From positions 682,001 through 746,000 of the forward strand of contig JAJFZO010000065.1 of the NCBI GenBank assembly GCA_021397835.1: a DNA stretch of 64,000 nt, written 5' to 3'. Positions 37,461 to 52,773 of this stretch are shown in pieces. The translations under genes and the position numbers were made by a program. A model generated the notes under the pieces. That model had not been told where the DNA came from, searched no databases, and saw nothing but the letters and a program-made list of their open reading frames with translations. Position 1 is the stretch's first letter. Each line of letters starts with the position of its first letter. This stretch comes from Moringa oleifera (lineage: Eukaryota > Streptophyta > Magnoliopsida > Brassicales > Moringaceae).

Positions 37461-39495
37461 ATGTTGAGGATCAAGAGGGTTCCCACTGTTGTCTCGAATT
37501 ACCAGAAGGAAGAGGGGGAAGAAGGTGCTCGCCGAGAAGGCGGCTGTGGCCGGAATTGCCTCAACAAGTGTTGCATACAAGGTATTTGCTAAACATTGTG
37601 AATTTCTTTTATTTATTTCTTTCTTTTTAATTTTCCAGGATTTTAGTTTCCTCGTTCTTGGTTCTAATAGTAGCAGAGGTTTCTTTTTCTTCGAGAATCT
37701 AAATTTTCATTCATGGGGTTGGCTTCCAATAGGGGCGAAGATTCCATTATATGTTTTCAAAGGGCTGAACAAGACTGGTGGCAGCAAGGGTGTGCTTGGG
37801 CATGAGAACGGGGAGCCTCCTGTTGCCTTTCTTGAGTCACTCCTTCTTGGGGAGGTAAGCGAAATTCTTTAAGCTGATCTTTTGATTAGGAAGAATGATG
37901 AATCATAAGTTCTGCTTTCAGTGCATGTTTGTTGGCAATTTTAACTATTAGAGGAAGTTGAAATGCATTTCTCCTTGATGTTTAGTGGGAGGATCGCTCG
38001 GAAAGAGGGCTTTTTCGGTATGATGTCACTGCCTGTGAAACCAAGGTATATATTTTGAGTTCAGACATGTGAGAGAAACATAATATTTTGTATTGACTGT
38101 GAATTTGGGATGTTAATTGCATATTTGATTTCTTGATGCTCCTGGTTTAGGTGATCCCGGGTGACTATGGCTTCATAGCCCAGCTGAACGAGGGCCGCCA
38201 TCTCAAGAAGAGGCCAACTGAATTCCGTGTTGATAAGGTCCTGCAGCCTTTTGATGGGAACAAATTCAACTTCACCAAAGTTGGGCAGGAAGAGGTACTC
38301 TTCCAGTTTGAAGCAAGTGAAGATGGTGAAGTTCAGTTCTTTCCAAGTGCACCCATTGATGTTGAGAATTCTCCTAGTGTTGTTGCTATAAATGTAAGTC
38401 CTTAGGTTTCTAGTCATTTTTGTTATGATACTAGTTTGAGCAAGAAGCTTGTAAGATTAACTCCCGTGTTTGAGTTTCTCAGGTTAGTCCTATTGAGTAT
38501 GGGCATGTGCTGTTGATCCCTCGTGTTCTTGAGTGCTTGCCACAGAGGATTGACCGTGACAGCTTCTTGCTTGCCCTTCACATGGCAGCTGAAGCTGGAA
38601 ATCCATATTTCCGGTTGGGTTACAACAGTTTAGGTGCATTTGCTACTATCAATCATCTGCACTTCCAGGTCCACTAAAATTTCTTACTCTGCCAACCATA
38701 ATAAATTTGTTTTGATATCACTTACTAGATTATCTTTTTTATAAGTTTGTAATAACAAAGCATTTCAATAATCTTCTTTGAACAGGCTTATTACCTGGCT
38801 ATGCCCTTTCCAGTTGAGAAGGCTCCCACCAAGAAGATTACCACCACTGATGGTGGGGTGAGGATCTCAGAACTTTTGAATTACCCAGTTAGAAGTCTTG
38901 TCTTCGAGGACGGTGAAACTGTGCAAGACTTATCCAACACGGTATCGGATGCCTGCATTTGCCTCCAAAACAGCAACATTCCTTACAATGTCCTCATTGC
39001 TGATTGTGGAAACCGGGTCTTTGTCTTCCCGCAGGTAATAGTTCTGGAACCAAAGTTTTTGCTAATGATACCAAGTAATATAAACTGCTCTTGTCAAATC
39101 TCGAATCATTTCAGCTAGTGACCTTGTTCTTTAATCCTTGATCAAACATGCAGTGCTATGCTGAGAAACAAGCTCTTGGGGAAGTGAGTCCTGAGCTTCT
39201 GGATACCCAAGTTAACCCTGCTGTTTGGGAAATCAGTGGGCATATGGTATTGAAGAGGAAGAAGGATTATGAAGAGGCATCCGAGGAAAATGCTTGGAGG
39301 CTCCTTGCTGAGGTGTCTCTTTCTGAAGAGAGGTTCAGGGAAGTGAGTGCTCTGATCTTTGAGGCCATTGCTTGCAGTGAAAATGGTGAGGCAAGCAATG
39401 AACAGAGCTCGGTGAACAAAAATGTGCATGCCATAAAGAAGAGCTCTCACTCTGCTATAGTGACTGGGACACAAGAATGCCTGGTTCTCCAGTAG
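37461..39495 (+). CDS. GGP: GDP-L-galactose phosphorylase (VTC2/VTC5)
   Basis: Seven exons: 37461-37581, 37733-37854, 37986-38045, 38151-38393, 38483-38668, 38786-39034 and 39154-39495. They total 1323 nt and encode 440 aa. The enzyme converts GDP-L-galactose and phosphate to L-galactose-1-phosphate and GDP, the committed, rate-controlling step of the Smirnoff-Wheeler ascorbate pathway. The N-terminus MLRIKRVPTVVSNYQKEE and the motif GRNCLNKCCIQGAKIPLY are family hallmarks. The GHVLLIP block and HLHFQ (residues 240-244) form the GalT/HIT-type histidine motif that carries the guanylyl group. VFPQCYAEKQALGEVS is also typical. The length equals the Arabidopsis enzymes (~440 aa). Regulation is probably through the upstream ACG-initiated peptide frame in the leader. 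No frame breaks or odd residues were noticed. Confidence 0.97.
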
Positions 39496-40694
39496 AATCG
39501 GGTGTTTGGTTATCGGACTTGCTGTGTTTGTGATTCTGAAGTATGAGACTTTGCACATGAGATCATATGGGTTTGTGGCACTAGTGGCCTAAATAAGCAA
39601 ACCTGGTTTGCACTGGTTGTGGTAGTCCTTTGTGTTTATGTGTTGTGCTTGTTAGCCTGGTGATGTACTGTGTGGAGCCTTGTTCAAGTACTTTGTTGTA
39701 TAATGTTTGCTGCTATAAGCTAATGAATTTGTCTTATTCTGTATGTAATAAGCTGCACAATTCTTTCTAAATTTGGGTACCATTAAGCCTTGAATCTGTC
39801 TGATGCAAAGAGAACCCCTAACAGGGTTACCTTGTCAGGAGTGGCGAGGAGCCAGGGGGCACACTGACCTGTCAAACAGGGTTTAACCTTTTCTTTTGTC
39901 TCATTTCTCCTCCTTACTTTTTCCCCAGTAACATGGGAGGCTTTTGGGACGAGAAATGGATCAGAATATCCATTATGATAGGGGGGTTTGAAAAGATATT
40001 GATATGATATATAGTAATTTAATAAAAATAAATAAATAATTTTTTATTTATTTTAAATGTTAATATAATGAATTATAATATAATTTTTTATTTTGAATAT
40101 TAACAAAATTTTAATTAGCAAAAAAATTTCACCTTATAATCACTTGTTTTACTATAATTTTTTCTTAGAGTTATTGTACCACAATTTAACAATTCAAGTA
40201 TTTTAAATTTTTTTCTAAAGCTCTTATATTCTATTTTATTTTAATTATCGATTTTGTTGTTATTCTATAAGAAAATTAAACAGCAAAGGGAAAAGTGGGC
40301 TTCCCCTGATAGGCCCATGATTTCAACCCAATTTGAGGACGAGGCTTTCACTTACAGTGGGGCGACCAACTGTACAATCAGCTATTGAATCAGCTTTGAT
40401 CTTCGCTGCTTGATTTTTTCACTTATCCGATGTTCATAATGCATCACTGGTCAGAAATATCGAACGGTTAAGAAAAGTGCGTGTACCAGAGGACACAGTT
40501 TGATGAACTCATTCAACACACTGGAACACAAACCCAAAATCGGGCTTCTTCCCCCGTATCTTTTCCCTCGAAGTCTCTCTGTAAGCCGAAGCCGAAGTAG
40601 AAGCAGAAGCAGAAGCGACCCTTTTGCTCGAGCTTATATCTCTTTTATCTCTTCTGGTTGCTTTGGTCACTGTAAGTCTCTTAGTCTCTCTGCT

Positions 40695-40733
<39 letters not shown>

Positions 40734-41775
40734 GGTGGGTGTGTTTGTCATTGTACACTTGGGATTTCCGGGGGTCACAGTATATCTTTGATCTGTATTT
40801 TTCTCTATCAGAATTTGGGTTTGGATTTACGATATTCGTTGTGTATATGGACATCTGTTTTTAGGTTATCATTTGTTTAGTGCAACGCATCTTTTGATTC
40901 ATTGGTTGTACACCACAACAAGACTTGTATATGAAAGTAAGGTTTTCTTTCTCGGGTACAATTCCGTGCATATAAGGTCAATATATTTTATTGGTTAACT
41001 TGCTAGTGGGCTGTTGGTATTCTTATGTTTCCCTGTTGACATTCTTTAGCTGTTCGATGAAATGCTTGTGCGAACTTAAATGCTAATTTGCTTACTGGTA
41101 ATAACTCCGAAAATAATCACCTGAAGGTTTTTCGAACTGGGAAAGAGGGAGAAACTTAAATCAATGGAAATTTATGACTGTCCATCTTACCAACATTTCT
41201 AGAAACATTTCACTTTATAGTATGATCAAAGTTTCATGAATTGCTAGATTCTTGACTTTTTGAAGGAGAGTATGTAATGCTTATGTGATATATGCAAAGT
41301 TAGATGGTATAAGTCTGCCCACTGTTAAGTCTCATTAATTGTTGAATTGTGTCTAATTTGTTAGTCTTCCTGGTAGAATGAACTTGTAATTTACTGCAAG
41401 TTCAATGCAAGTTCCTTTACTTTGGCTTGTTCCTGTATTATCTATGGTTTCTTCCCCCTTAAAGGAACGGCTGATTTCCAACTTTGCTGTTTGGTATCAT
41501 TGAATCGATATTTCAAGCCTTTCTCTTCCTAATCTCTTGGCATGTATAGTACACAGAAAAGTGACATTTTCTCAGCCAAAGGTAATGAGTGTATAAGTTG
41601 ATTTAAGTGACAAAGAATCCTAATACTGCTGTTGTAGTCAAATCTATCATGTTGTCCATTCTATGTGAGCAATTATCTCCTTAACAAATGGTTTTCATTG
41701 AATGTGGAGTGTATTGATACTATATCAGCATATGACTCGGTGTAATAAACTTCTTTGAGTTTTAGATTGTGGGAA
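39496..41775. other. 3' UTR, spacer and leader of the mitochondrial L31 gene
   Basis: Bases to about 39,780 are 3' UTR of the phosphorylase gene, then AT-rich spacer to 40,260. GGGCTT and AGGCCCATG (40,297-40,320) are site II-type motifs. A probable non-coding first exon lies near 40,450-40,680, followed by a long leader intron with a CT microsatellite at 40,703-40,734. The intron ends TTTTAG at 41,764. Confidence 0.5.
40703..40734. repeat. (CT)n microsatellite
   Basis: About sixteen CT units lie in the leader intron of the L31 gene. Confidence 0.95.
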
Positions 41776-41982
41776 ATGAAGAAAGGATTGCACCCTCAGA
41801 TGCAATGGATATCCTACGTGACTCAGAGTGGAAGATTAATGCATGTTATGATGACAAAAATTCACCATGCTGGTAAAGTCTACCACTTTAGAGCAAAGCG
41901 TCAAATGGCTGAAAGCATAGGACAGATTGCCAAGTTTAAGCGTCGGTATGAGCAGCAGAATGAGGAAAACAATGAGAAATAA
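41776..41982 (+). CDS. Mitochondrial large-subunit ribosomal protein bL31-like
   Basis: A single coding exon of 68 aa starts at ATG 41776, ten bases after the acceptor TTTTAG. It begins MKKGLHPQMQWISYVTQSGR and continues with KIHHAGKVYHFRAKRQMAES. KKGxHPxxxW/Y and the (V)THxHPFY-like segment recall the start of bacterial L31, shortened and without the zinc Cys motif. Plants have a nuclear gene of this type, annotated as mitochondrial L31 (At5g55125 from memory). The protein is strongly basic, as expected for a ribosomal protein. There is no obvious cleavable presequence, which is also true of its homologues. The tail RRYEQQNEENNEK is low-complexity. Confidence 0.82.
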   Translation: MKKGLHPQMQWISYVTQSGRLMHVMMTKIHHAGKVYHFRAKRQMAESIGQIAKFKRRYEQQNEENNEK

Positions 41983-43068
41983 CTTATCTAGAATGCAGGG
42001 AGAGGTCAGCTATGTCTAGTGAGATTTGAATTTCAGCACTTTGAATGTAAAAGTCAAGCTTGCGATTGCTCTGCAATAAGTTCATTTTTTGGCTGTCTTA
42101 TGTTGATTGGATTTTCAAACATTTTCATTTTGATCAATTAATGATCTCACATGGCCTTCGAAATTTATTAGGCTAGTTTATCAAGTTGTTTGAGTGTTTT
42201 CGATCTTGTTCATCATTTTGTTTCACTGAGACTTGTAAAGATATTATAGTTCCTCATTCTTTTAGAGGATTTAAATTCTCTTATTGCAGCTCCTGCTGGT
42301 GTGAATGGGAGTCCTCCGATTCTGGAATTTGGTGTTCTCATCTTTCTCCATCTCGCCTTTTGCCCCTCTTTCTTTTTCCCTCTCTCTGAAGTTGGAGTAA
42401 TAGTCATTCTACTCTTGCTTGTCCTATGGACAAAATTTTTAGTGATTACCAGTTCTACTAAATTGTTCCGATTCTTTGTGATAACAAAAAAATTGGGAGA
42501 ATGTTTACCCAACAGGATAATTTCCTAACTAAAGAAATTTGCATCTTCATGATGGTGGCCTGACTTACAAGCTGATAATTCACAAGGTGATTTGCTTTTT
42601 CTGTCTTCAAATGTCTGTATTCTTAGATTTTGATTCCCTGTGACACCCTCTGGGGTCCTGCTTGGCTCCATGCCTCACAAACTACTGCTTCAAGTTATAT
42701 ATATATATATATTCCCTCTTATGAAACTTTTACATTCTCTTGTTAACAGAAATATGCATAAGCATGTGAGCTAGCTAGGTGATTGTTACAAACTGCCTTA
42801 CTGAGGTTGATAAGAGGCCTTGAACTTTACCCATCTTAGGAAAAGTTGCCTCACGCGGTTGCACCTTTCTTTATTGCTTGTGTTTGTAAAAGCAAAGCAA
42901 ACACTCCCTCTCACGAAATTGGTAGACGACATGATACCCATGCGAGGAAAACATGAACAACTCAAGGTCTTGAGGTTTCTTGCCATAAATGTCAGATAAA
43001 GCACAAGCTGAACCAACTCTATCTTGTATATCTCAGAAGTCCTTCTGGTTGATCTCAGGCATCTTAAA
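41983..43068. other. 3' UTR of L31 gene and STIG1-like promoter
   Basis: No further gene. Bases 41,983-42,300 are probable 3' UTR. A (TA)n run is at 42,695-42,711. The short open frames here lack family signal. Confidence 0.4.
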
Positions 43069-43662
43069 ATGGTCAGGCTGCTCTGTGATTTTCTGGTGGT
43101 CTTGCTGCTGTTACTACCATTACAAACTATGACAACAGAAGGCGATGCTGTAGCCATAAGTGTTCACCAAAATGATACCGTGGGCTCATCATCGTCGCCA
43201 TGGCTCAAGAAAGTAACGGGCCATTGTGGAAGGGGAAGGGTCAGGGGGTGCCGAAAGAGGCCGGGGATCTGCAGACGGGTAGAACACCCACCGGTGGCTC
43301 AAATGCGGTGCTGTAGGAACCAATGCGTTGATGTCTCGTCGGATATCGATAACTGCGGTTTCTGTGAGACCAGATGTCCGTTTACATGGCGATGCTGCAG
43401 TGGATTATGTGTTGATACAAACATCGATCCCTTCAACTGTGGAAAATGTGGAAAGAGATGCCCCTGGGGGAGCCCTTGCTTGTATGGCATGTGCGGTTAC
43501 GCTGAGCCCACCCCTCCGTGGCCGTTTCCGATGCCGCCTCGCCTTCCTTTCCATGGCCCCGCCCTCGCAGACCGCCTAGTCCCTGCCCGCCCTCCCCCTC
43601 GACACTGCTTGGAAAATGAGTTGAGAAGTCTTAGTTTTGTCGAACATAAATGCTCATGGTAG
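43069..43662 (+). CDS. STIG1-like cysteine-rich secreted protein
   Basis: An intronless gene of 197 aa; the first ATG in frame is at 43069. Residues 1-20 (MVRLLCDFLVVLLLLLPLQT) are a signal peptide. The Cys-rich domain spans residues ~82-145: RCCRNQCVDV, DNCGFCETRCPF, WRCCSGLCVD, FNCGKCGKRCPWGSPC and YGMCGYA. This is the STIG1 pattern of paired Cys with DxxNCGxC repeats. STIG1 proteins are extracellular; the tomato and petunia founders act in stigma exudate and pollen-tube growth. Unusually, the protein goes on for about 50 residues past the normal CGYA ending, in a Pro-rich stretch (PTPPWPFPMPPRLPFHGPAL). Tissue of expression cannot be judged from the sequence. Confidence 0.88.
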   Translation: MVRLLCDFLVVLLLLLPLQTMTTEGDAVAISVHQNDTVGSSSSPWLKKVTGHCGRGRVRGCRKRPGICRRVEHPPVAQMRCCRNQCVDVSSDIDNCGFCETRCPFTWRCCSGLCVDTNIDPFNCGKCGKRCPWGSPCLYGMCGYAEPTPPWPFPMPPRLPFHGPALADRLVPARPPPRHCLENELRSLSFVEHKCSW

Positions 43663-45682
43663 TGTGGAAACTGCTTGTACTTGTCTTTCGGGCTCTATTT
43701 GTTTTTTTTTTTTTTTTTGGTTTTGAATGATGTTCCATTTCAAATCTCTGTCCTTCTGTAGTTCTGGTTTGGCTTTCTGGACATGTTCGTATTGTTAAGT
43801 CATCTGCTGCTTCAATTTTTATTTTTGCCTATGGGAAGCGTTTAGTTTTTTGTTAATATATATTTGTCAGTTTTTTAAGATAATATTATAAAAAATTTAG
43901 AATAAAAGTTACATAAAATTTTAATATTTATTTTATGATATTAATAAAAATTTTATATTTGAAAAATTATAAAAAATTTAAAACTTTTTATTGTTGAAAT
44001 ATCTCAAAATAATTTAAATATATTTTTATTTTATTTTAAATTTAAAATAATTTTAATGTAAAATTTATTTTTAAAATTTTAATAATATAAATAAAAATAT
44101 ATATGTCTAGTGTTTGAAAAATAATAAAAAATTAAAATTATTAAAATTTTTAATTTTTCTTAAATAAAGTTTAATTGAATTATATAATGTTCATATAAAA
44201 ATTTCACTTAGAATCAAATCAATAAAAAAACGTATCTAAATTTTGTTTGATAAAAAAATTTTAAAAATAAAAATTTGGTAAAACGAAGTTGAGCTAAATA
44301 TCAAAATAAGCTTAGTATTATTTCATTTTTTAAATTAACATAATGTATTTTTTAATTTTATACATAGAATATTTTTTAAGAAAATAAATAAATAATTAAA
44401 AAATTTTATCATTTAAAAATTTAATATCTAATTATAAGTTGAATATTTTTTATAATTATTAAATTTTTAAATTAAAATTCTTTGGCAAAGATTTTTATTT
44501 TGAAATTTTTAATAAAATTAAATTTGATCTAAATTAATAAATAACAATTGAATTATTTTTTAATATTAAAATGTGATTTGATTTGGAAACAAAATTTTAA
44601 ATTTTAAATATTTTTATCCATAATATTAATATAAAAATAAATATTTATAAAAAAATCTATACAGCAAAAATAACGGCTAAAATATGTATAATTTAGCTAA
44701 TTATACATTACCAATGGGCATTTTTGTCAAAGGCCCAACTCGTGACGAGGTAAAAATCTCGGCTCACGAGGGGCCCAAGATTGTCTGGGTTTAAACGAAG
44801 CCGCTTCATAGTGTCTGAAACAGATGCAATTCGCTTTGCACATAATCTCCTGTAAAACCCTGCTGCTCCGACGAGGCGTGCACAGAGAAGTCGGACGCCA
44901 TTTGGTGAGTTTACGATCAGAAGTTCGTTAATTTTCTGTCGTTTTTTTTTCTCTGTATGTCTTACCTCAAGAAGAACTGTGAGCTCTCTTTGTTTTACTG
45001 TGAGTCTTTTCCTCTATATGCTTTTTATATCTGTTTGTTTCGTACATCATGTCTGCTCTTTTCGTTGATTGCCGTGTAATGTGCCTTCAGTAAGTTGAAG
45101 GTAAACATAGTCTTCTGTATTGTGGTTTTAGAGATAGGTTTTGTAGTTTTTATCTTTTGTTCTTTTGTATGATTGGTTTGCCTTCTGCGACTCAAAAATT
45201 CTGGTGTTGCGTTCTTTTGCAGCGTATCTTTGTTTCCTTTTGTTGAATCACAGATGGAGTTCAAAGACCTGTAACTGTATTTGAATGAATATTGTAATGA
45301 ACACAATTGAAATGAGAAATTAAAGAAAAATTAAGTGTGCTGCATACTGAAAGAGAAGAGCTGGGTGTTATATTTAGTTTTCTTGAAAAAAGAAAACTAA
45401 ATTCAATCCGATCAAAATGGATCTCTTGTGTTTTCTCGTTAAAGATTGTGTATAAATAATGACCCTTTAATTCAAACTTAGTATGATCCTTGTAGTGTGA
45501 TTCTACAACTGTTTTTACATGCTATAGACTGTAGTTGAACTTACATTTCTTTTATTTTTGAATTGAATTCTATGATTTAAATGGATCTTATTCACGTCTA
45601 ATATTTTTGTTGTATGCTTTTGGATGATCTAAGTGCTCTGGAAACAAAAAGTAGTTCCTACAAGCTGGTTTTATCAACTAGG
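43663..45682. other. AT-rich spacer and non-coding leader of the ATCase gene
   Basis: Bases 43,690-44,690 are AT-rich with no gene. GGCCCAAC (44,731) and GGGGCCCAAG (44,770) are site II-type motifs. A probable non-coding first exon around 44,815-44,904 ends before GTGAGT. A second leader piece may begin after TTCTTTTGCAG at 45,222. The block 44,842-45,320 is homologous to 54,432-55,260. Confidence 0.5.
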
Positions 45683-47923
<2,241 letters not shown>

Positions 47924-48483
47924 GAAGTGTATTATCCTTCCTTTAAAAAGAAAGAAAAGAAAAGAAAGGAAGCAAAAACAAAGTCTTCCAACCAAGTTCT
48001 GACATTTGATGCCCTTGGTTTGCTTGGGTTACCCACGAACAACTTCCGGCACAATAACAGTTTTGCGTGGATTATGACAAATAAGATAGGGTCTTTTGTA
48101 AGGCTTCATGTGAGTGCATTTTTGGTAATTTCATCTCTGATCTGTCAGAATTCTGAACACCAAAAAAGAAAAGATAGAGCCATGGTTTGAGTTGGGAACT
48201 ATAGAAATTACAATTTATGTGCAACTTGATCCCATTTCTTCTTAATTGTTGATTGTAGGAAGAAAGTTGGGCATACTCTGCATATTGCAAAATGTACTCA
48301 CAGTATTGAGTAAAAGACCCATCAGTTTTACAGCCTTGTTTTGACTTCAAGAAACACAAGACAGTCCCCATGGAGTGGGAGAGAGAGAGAAAAGCTCCTT
48401 CCTATAAAATGACAGTTCTTTAAATACTAATACAGCTGTAATGTAGGAACAGTTGCTCAAATGTATCATAGCAAGAGTAACTC
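47924..48483. other. Convergent 3' UTRs of ATCase and MOCS3/CNX5 genes
   Basis: The two genes point towards each other. The 560 bases hold an AG-rich run (47,945-47,975) and no coding signal. Confidence 0.5.
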
Positions 48484-51400
48484 CTAGTAGGTGGGAAATT
48501 TGGGATCCACCTCATGTGCCCAAGCCTCCAGGCCTCCAATGATATCCCTGGCCGAAGAGAAACCCATCTTGTGGAGGTATTCCACCGCTCTCTGTGAATC
48601 ATTACCACGTCTGCACACCACATACAGGCTCGCAGCACCACAACCAGGATCAACACCTTCTCGTTCTTCCTCTTCTTTCAGCGCCGACGAGATCTCAGGC
48701 AACCTCTGCTCCAAACTTACAAGGGGAATGTTCATCGACTTGGGAAGTGAAACTATCTTAAAATGATGTGCTGGTCGTACATCCAGCAAAACATGTGGTT
48801 CCCCAAAGTGAACTCTCTTGTTGTACTCCTTACTGCTTATTCGACAATCTGCTGCAAGCAGGTTTAGCTTCAAGGGAGACTGCATTCAACTCAAAGCAAC
48901 AGTGTCAACTACTAGTTGAAGATATCATGCCAAAATTTGCAGTTAAAAGTGGAGAGAACTGAAAGGAGAATACCGCAGAGAGAGGGGACTGAGTAAAACT
49001 CTCATAATCGAATTCTTTGAATTGCTGCTGAGTGAATTGGGTATTTTCTCCGCAGACTTCACATTGTAATGACCTGCCCCTTATCTTGACCTAGTGAGGG
49101 TAAAACTTGATATCAGAATGGAACGGTGGGCAAAGTATCACAAGACCTTATGGTTGTGAAAATGTCCAATTAGCTGACTACAACTGAACCAAATAGAGAC
49201 CCTTCGCAGGGAAAGGCAACTCCTACTGACTCCATAACCCATTAGTTCATGAACCCCCTAAAATCATAATTTTGTGCAAACATAAAAAATTCAAGTAAAA
49301 TTGACATGGTGCCTGCCCCTTAGCTCCTTACATTAAGTGAATGCAATGAGACTGTTGAACAAAGTCAAACTCAAGTATGAGAAACAGTGCATTTTCTGAA
49401 GAAAGACAGCTATCAAAGTAGGTTTCAACTAGTAAAAATCATGTAAATTCAATATAGATTACCATTCGAGCTTCAAAACTATATTATCATTTTCTACTAG
49501 CCATAGTGAGTCCCAGAAGGTATGCTCTTCCAATGATTTATTATTTTGCATATACAAATTGTAGTGTCTTTCACCAGGCTCTGAAAATTTTTAGCTTTCC
49601 TTATGAATGTTGTATCTCATGGCACCTTTTTGTTCCATAAATTTCCTCCTAATAAGAAGGCACTTCAGACTAAAAAGGAGCAAGTGAAGGGAATCTCGAA
49701 ACGGAAGAGCAAGTAAAGGAAGAGCAAGTATCAGCAACTAAAGTTAAATAGGATGATCCTATCATCAAAATGGAAAAAAGTAGGTAATCAGGAAGAAGAA
49801 TGTCATAATACATACAATGCGAATTCGTGCTGACAATGCATCAAATATAAGCATCCGTCCTGATAGTGGTTCACCAGTAGCACTGGCGATTTTAACAGCC
49901 TCTAGAGCTTGGAGACAACCAATGATTCCAGGAACTGAAAATATGTAAATTAATAGGTTAAAAGGTCTTCCTAATGCACAAAAAAAAAAAGGAACGGGGG
50001 CGGGGGAACAAATATATTGCAAAAACTGCAAGTAAAAGAGTTCGAATACTGGAAAATAACAAAATTTTGAGTTTTACGATGGATCATTATTTTCTTTTTT
50101 GATTTGTAAAAGCATTCCCCAGTGATGGTACCTGATAATAATTCCCAGTCCAATACCCACCAGTTTTCAAGATAGTATCTTCAGTGGGGCTAAGGATATA
50201 AAGACAGGTCTAGAAACTCATTTTGATTTTGCAGGCAGCAGAGGATAGTTAATTTAAAGATGTTTAAACGACAGACCTACTCCGAGAACTCCACTATCTG
50301 AGCATCTCTGGCATGCTGTTGTAGGTGGTGGAATTGGAAATAGGCAGCGATAGCATGGACCTCCATTGTAATTGTAAACTGTGAGCTACACAATAAAGGT
50401 AATCATAACATCCATATACAAGCATATTCTTCTTGTCATAAAACCAGAATAGCACAGTTACTATGTAGCATACCTGACCTTCCAATCCCAGTGCAGCACC
50501 TGATACTAGAGGCTGCATATGAGACAAAGATGGCTGTTAGTATTAAAGAAGAAAAGCATGGCAACTGGAGTCCTCTTCATCAAATCTGATAATGTAAAAG
50601 AAAAAGAACAATAAAGCCTAAGGCACAAGCTTCACTTCAGAAATAAGGAAGACTTTGAAGTAACAACTTACCTTCCCCAACAGCACGCAGCAGTCACTAA
50701 TCATGTAACGGCTTGGAGCATTATCAGTTGCATCAACTATTATGTCATACCTAACAAAATATAAGCAGCCATGGTCATAAATTATACATTAATCCAAAAG
50801 AAATAAAGTAAATTTAAGGCATGGAGAAGATATAGTGTCTTAGTGTCATACTTGCTCAAAATTTCCAAAGCATTTGACGTCCTTAAAGCTTCTTTGTGCT
50901 CCACAATTCGAATAGTGGAGTTGATCCTGAAATATAAGTCTATATTAGACAAAAGTAAGAGGAAAACAATACCAGAGAAATTTCTGGGAAACTTCAAGCA
51001 ATAAGAAAAAATGACAAGTTTGTAGTAGTAATATAAGTGTCCAACAGTGCAGCTCAGAATCAGATATCTTAATACAAATTCTCATCCAATCCCAAAAAGC
51101 ATAACATACGAGTGACAAGCAGCAGCAGCAGATTTCACTTTTGGCTGACCAATGTATGCTTCGGTATGGATAACCTGAAGAACAGATCGATAAAGAAGGC
51201 TCAACATCATGACCGGAAACTCCAGAGGCATAAATATCATAAGCAAACACATAGAAGATAATGAACAGAAAGAGAAAAGCCTGAAACTCTAAATGTTGAT
51301 TGAGTAAATCAACCAAACATACATGTATAAAGTGCAGAAAATCTAAATACCAAGTGTAAAAATGAAGCAGAGTCATCTGAAAAGAATGAAGTAGGCAGAA

Positions 51401-52773
51401 GCCAAGAGGGAGAGTAAGATCCAATGCCCATCAAAACTACTTGGTTTCACTGTTTGATCAGCAACAATAGCATCATTTCCAAAAAGTAACTTTAACAAAC
51501 AGTTTCCAATTTATACCTGCCTGTGCATATTGTTAAGCTCAACCACATCATGATCAACAATTCCCAAGCGGCCTAGAACGAAAATCCGCATAAAAGACTA
51601 ATGAGTAGTTAAATTTTGTAAACTCCAACTTTCTTCGGAAAGAAGAAATTCATGGAGCCAATCTAGATCTTTGAAGAAAGTAGCATCCCAGGTCTAGTTA
51701 AAAGCCTAATTTCTTACCTACTCCACAGGCTGCAAGATATAATAGAGCAGGCGATCCTAAGCCTCCAGCTCCAACAACTAAAATCGAGGATTTCAAGAGA
51801 TTCGACTGCCCTAAAACCAAAAAGAAACATATTACAAAACATTAACAGTGATCGACAACTACTGGATTCCATTCACATACATGAAGTCCATGATATAGAC
51901 TATAATTCATCATTTAGCTCCACCTGGCACAATCTTGTCCATTGTCCTGAAACTTTGCTTCTTGCAAAATTACTAATTACCAAACTTATGTGACAGAAGA
52001 AAACAACCAGTACAATAGTGCTCAAACTTTGAGTTCTTCCCACTTAAACCAAGAAAAAAAACCGAAAAAAAAAACGCAAAATGAGACAACTTTGCATAAA
52101 TTTTCAAATGACAGATAAATCAGATCAATCACTAAACGGAAACATTCTGCTAACAAATTCATTTTTGTTAATGCTCCCCTTTAAAATCATTACTAGCATG
52201 CTAAACTAAACAGGGTAATCACTTGAAACCGCAAATTCTACATGATTATACAAAATAGTCATATTGGCAGAGTCAACCTGGAATTTCCTAGCACCATATC
52301 TGCAATTATAGTTAAATGACTTCCAGGTTAACGAAAGAAAACTCCCAAGTCCCTTTTTTTTTTTTTCTTTAATATGCAAATGCAATTTTTCTTCACGTCA
52401 ATGACTAAAAATTATCACTACGTACAAAGGACTAAAATTATGAAACGTATATTCATAGAGATCATGATGGAACAGATAGATATAAGTTGGTGCATATTTT
52501 AATAGGCAAACCTTGAACTCCAAATGAAGGGAGCAAGAGGTGGCGGCTATAGCGGTAAATCTGGTCGGGCAACAATCCATTGCTGAGCACGGAATCAAGA
52601 GTGGAGACTGAAGGGGAAGAATGATTATTTAGAACAACATCGTTTACTTGAAATTTCATTTCGTGGAGCTGAGCTTCGAGAACCGAAATCCGACGCTCAA
52701 TATCAGACTTCGAGGCCTTTAAGGTTTCAATTTCGCTGAGGATTCCAGCCACGTTACCTCCGTTACTCTCCAT
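48484..52773 (-). CDS. CNX5: Adenylyltransferase and sulfurtransferase MOCS3 (CNX5)
   Basis: Eleven exons on the minus strand: 52773-52512, 51810-51718, 51572-51517, 51174-51110, 50926-50852, 50750-50672, 50512-50474, 50385-50277, 49934-49816, 49090-48974 and 48879-48484. They total 1410 nt and encode 469 aa. The E1-like half adenylates the C-terminal Gly of MOCS2A (molybdopterin synthase small subunit) and URM1. The rhodanese half then delivers sulfur, serving Mo-cofactor synthesis and tRNA thiolation in the cytosol. A coiled coil at ~10-45 precedes [15 protein letters not shown]. The ATP-binding GAGGLG is at 101-106, followed by [13 protein letters not shown] and the ATDNAPSRY motif. Zinc cysteines appear as CYRC and CEVC. 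Rhodanese motifs are [10 protein letters not shown] and the active loop CRRGNDSQ, with catalytic Cys427. The protein ends [12 protein letters not shown], close to the family length. Confidence 0.96.

Noticed and set aside
40500..40880. A 126-codon frame with an RS-repeat-like run (SRSRSRSRSRS)
   Set aside because: The run comes from a repeated AGAAGC-type and CT microsatellite in the non-coding first exon and leader intron of the L31 gene; it has no similarity to SR proteins elsewhere.
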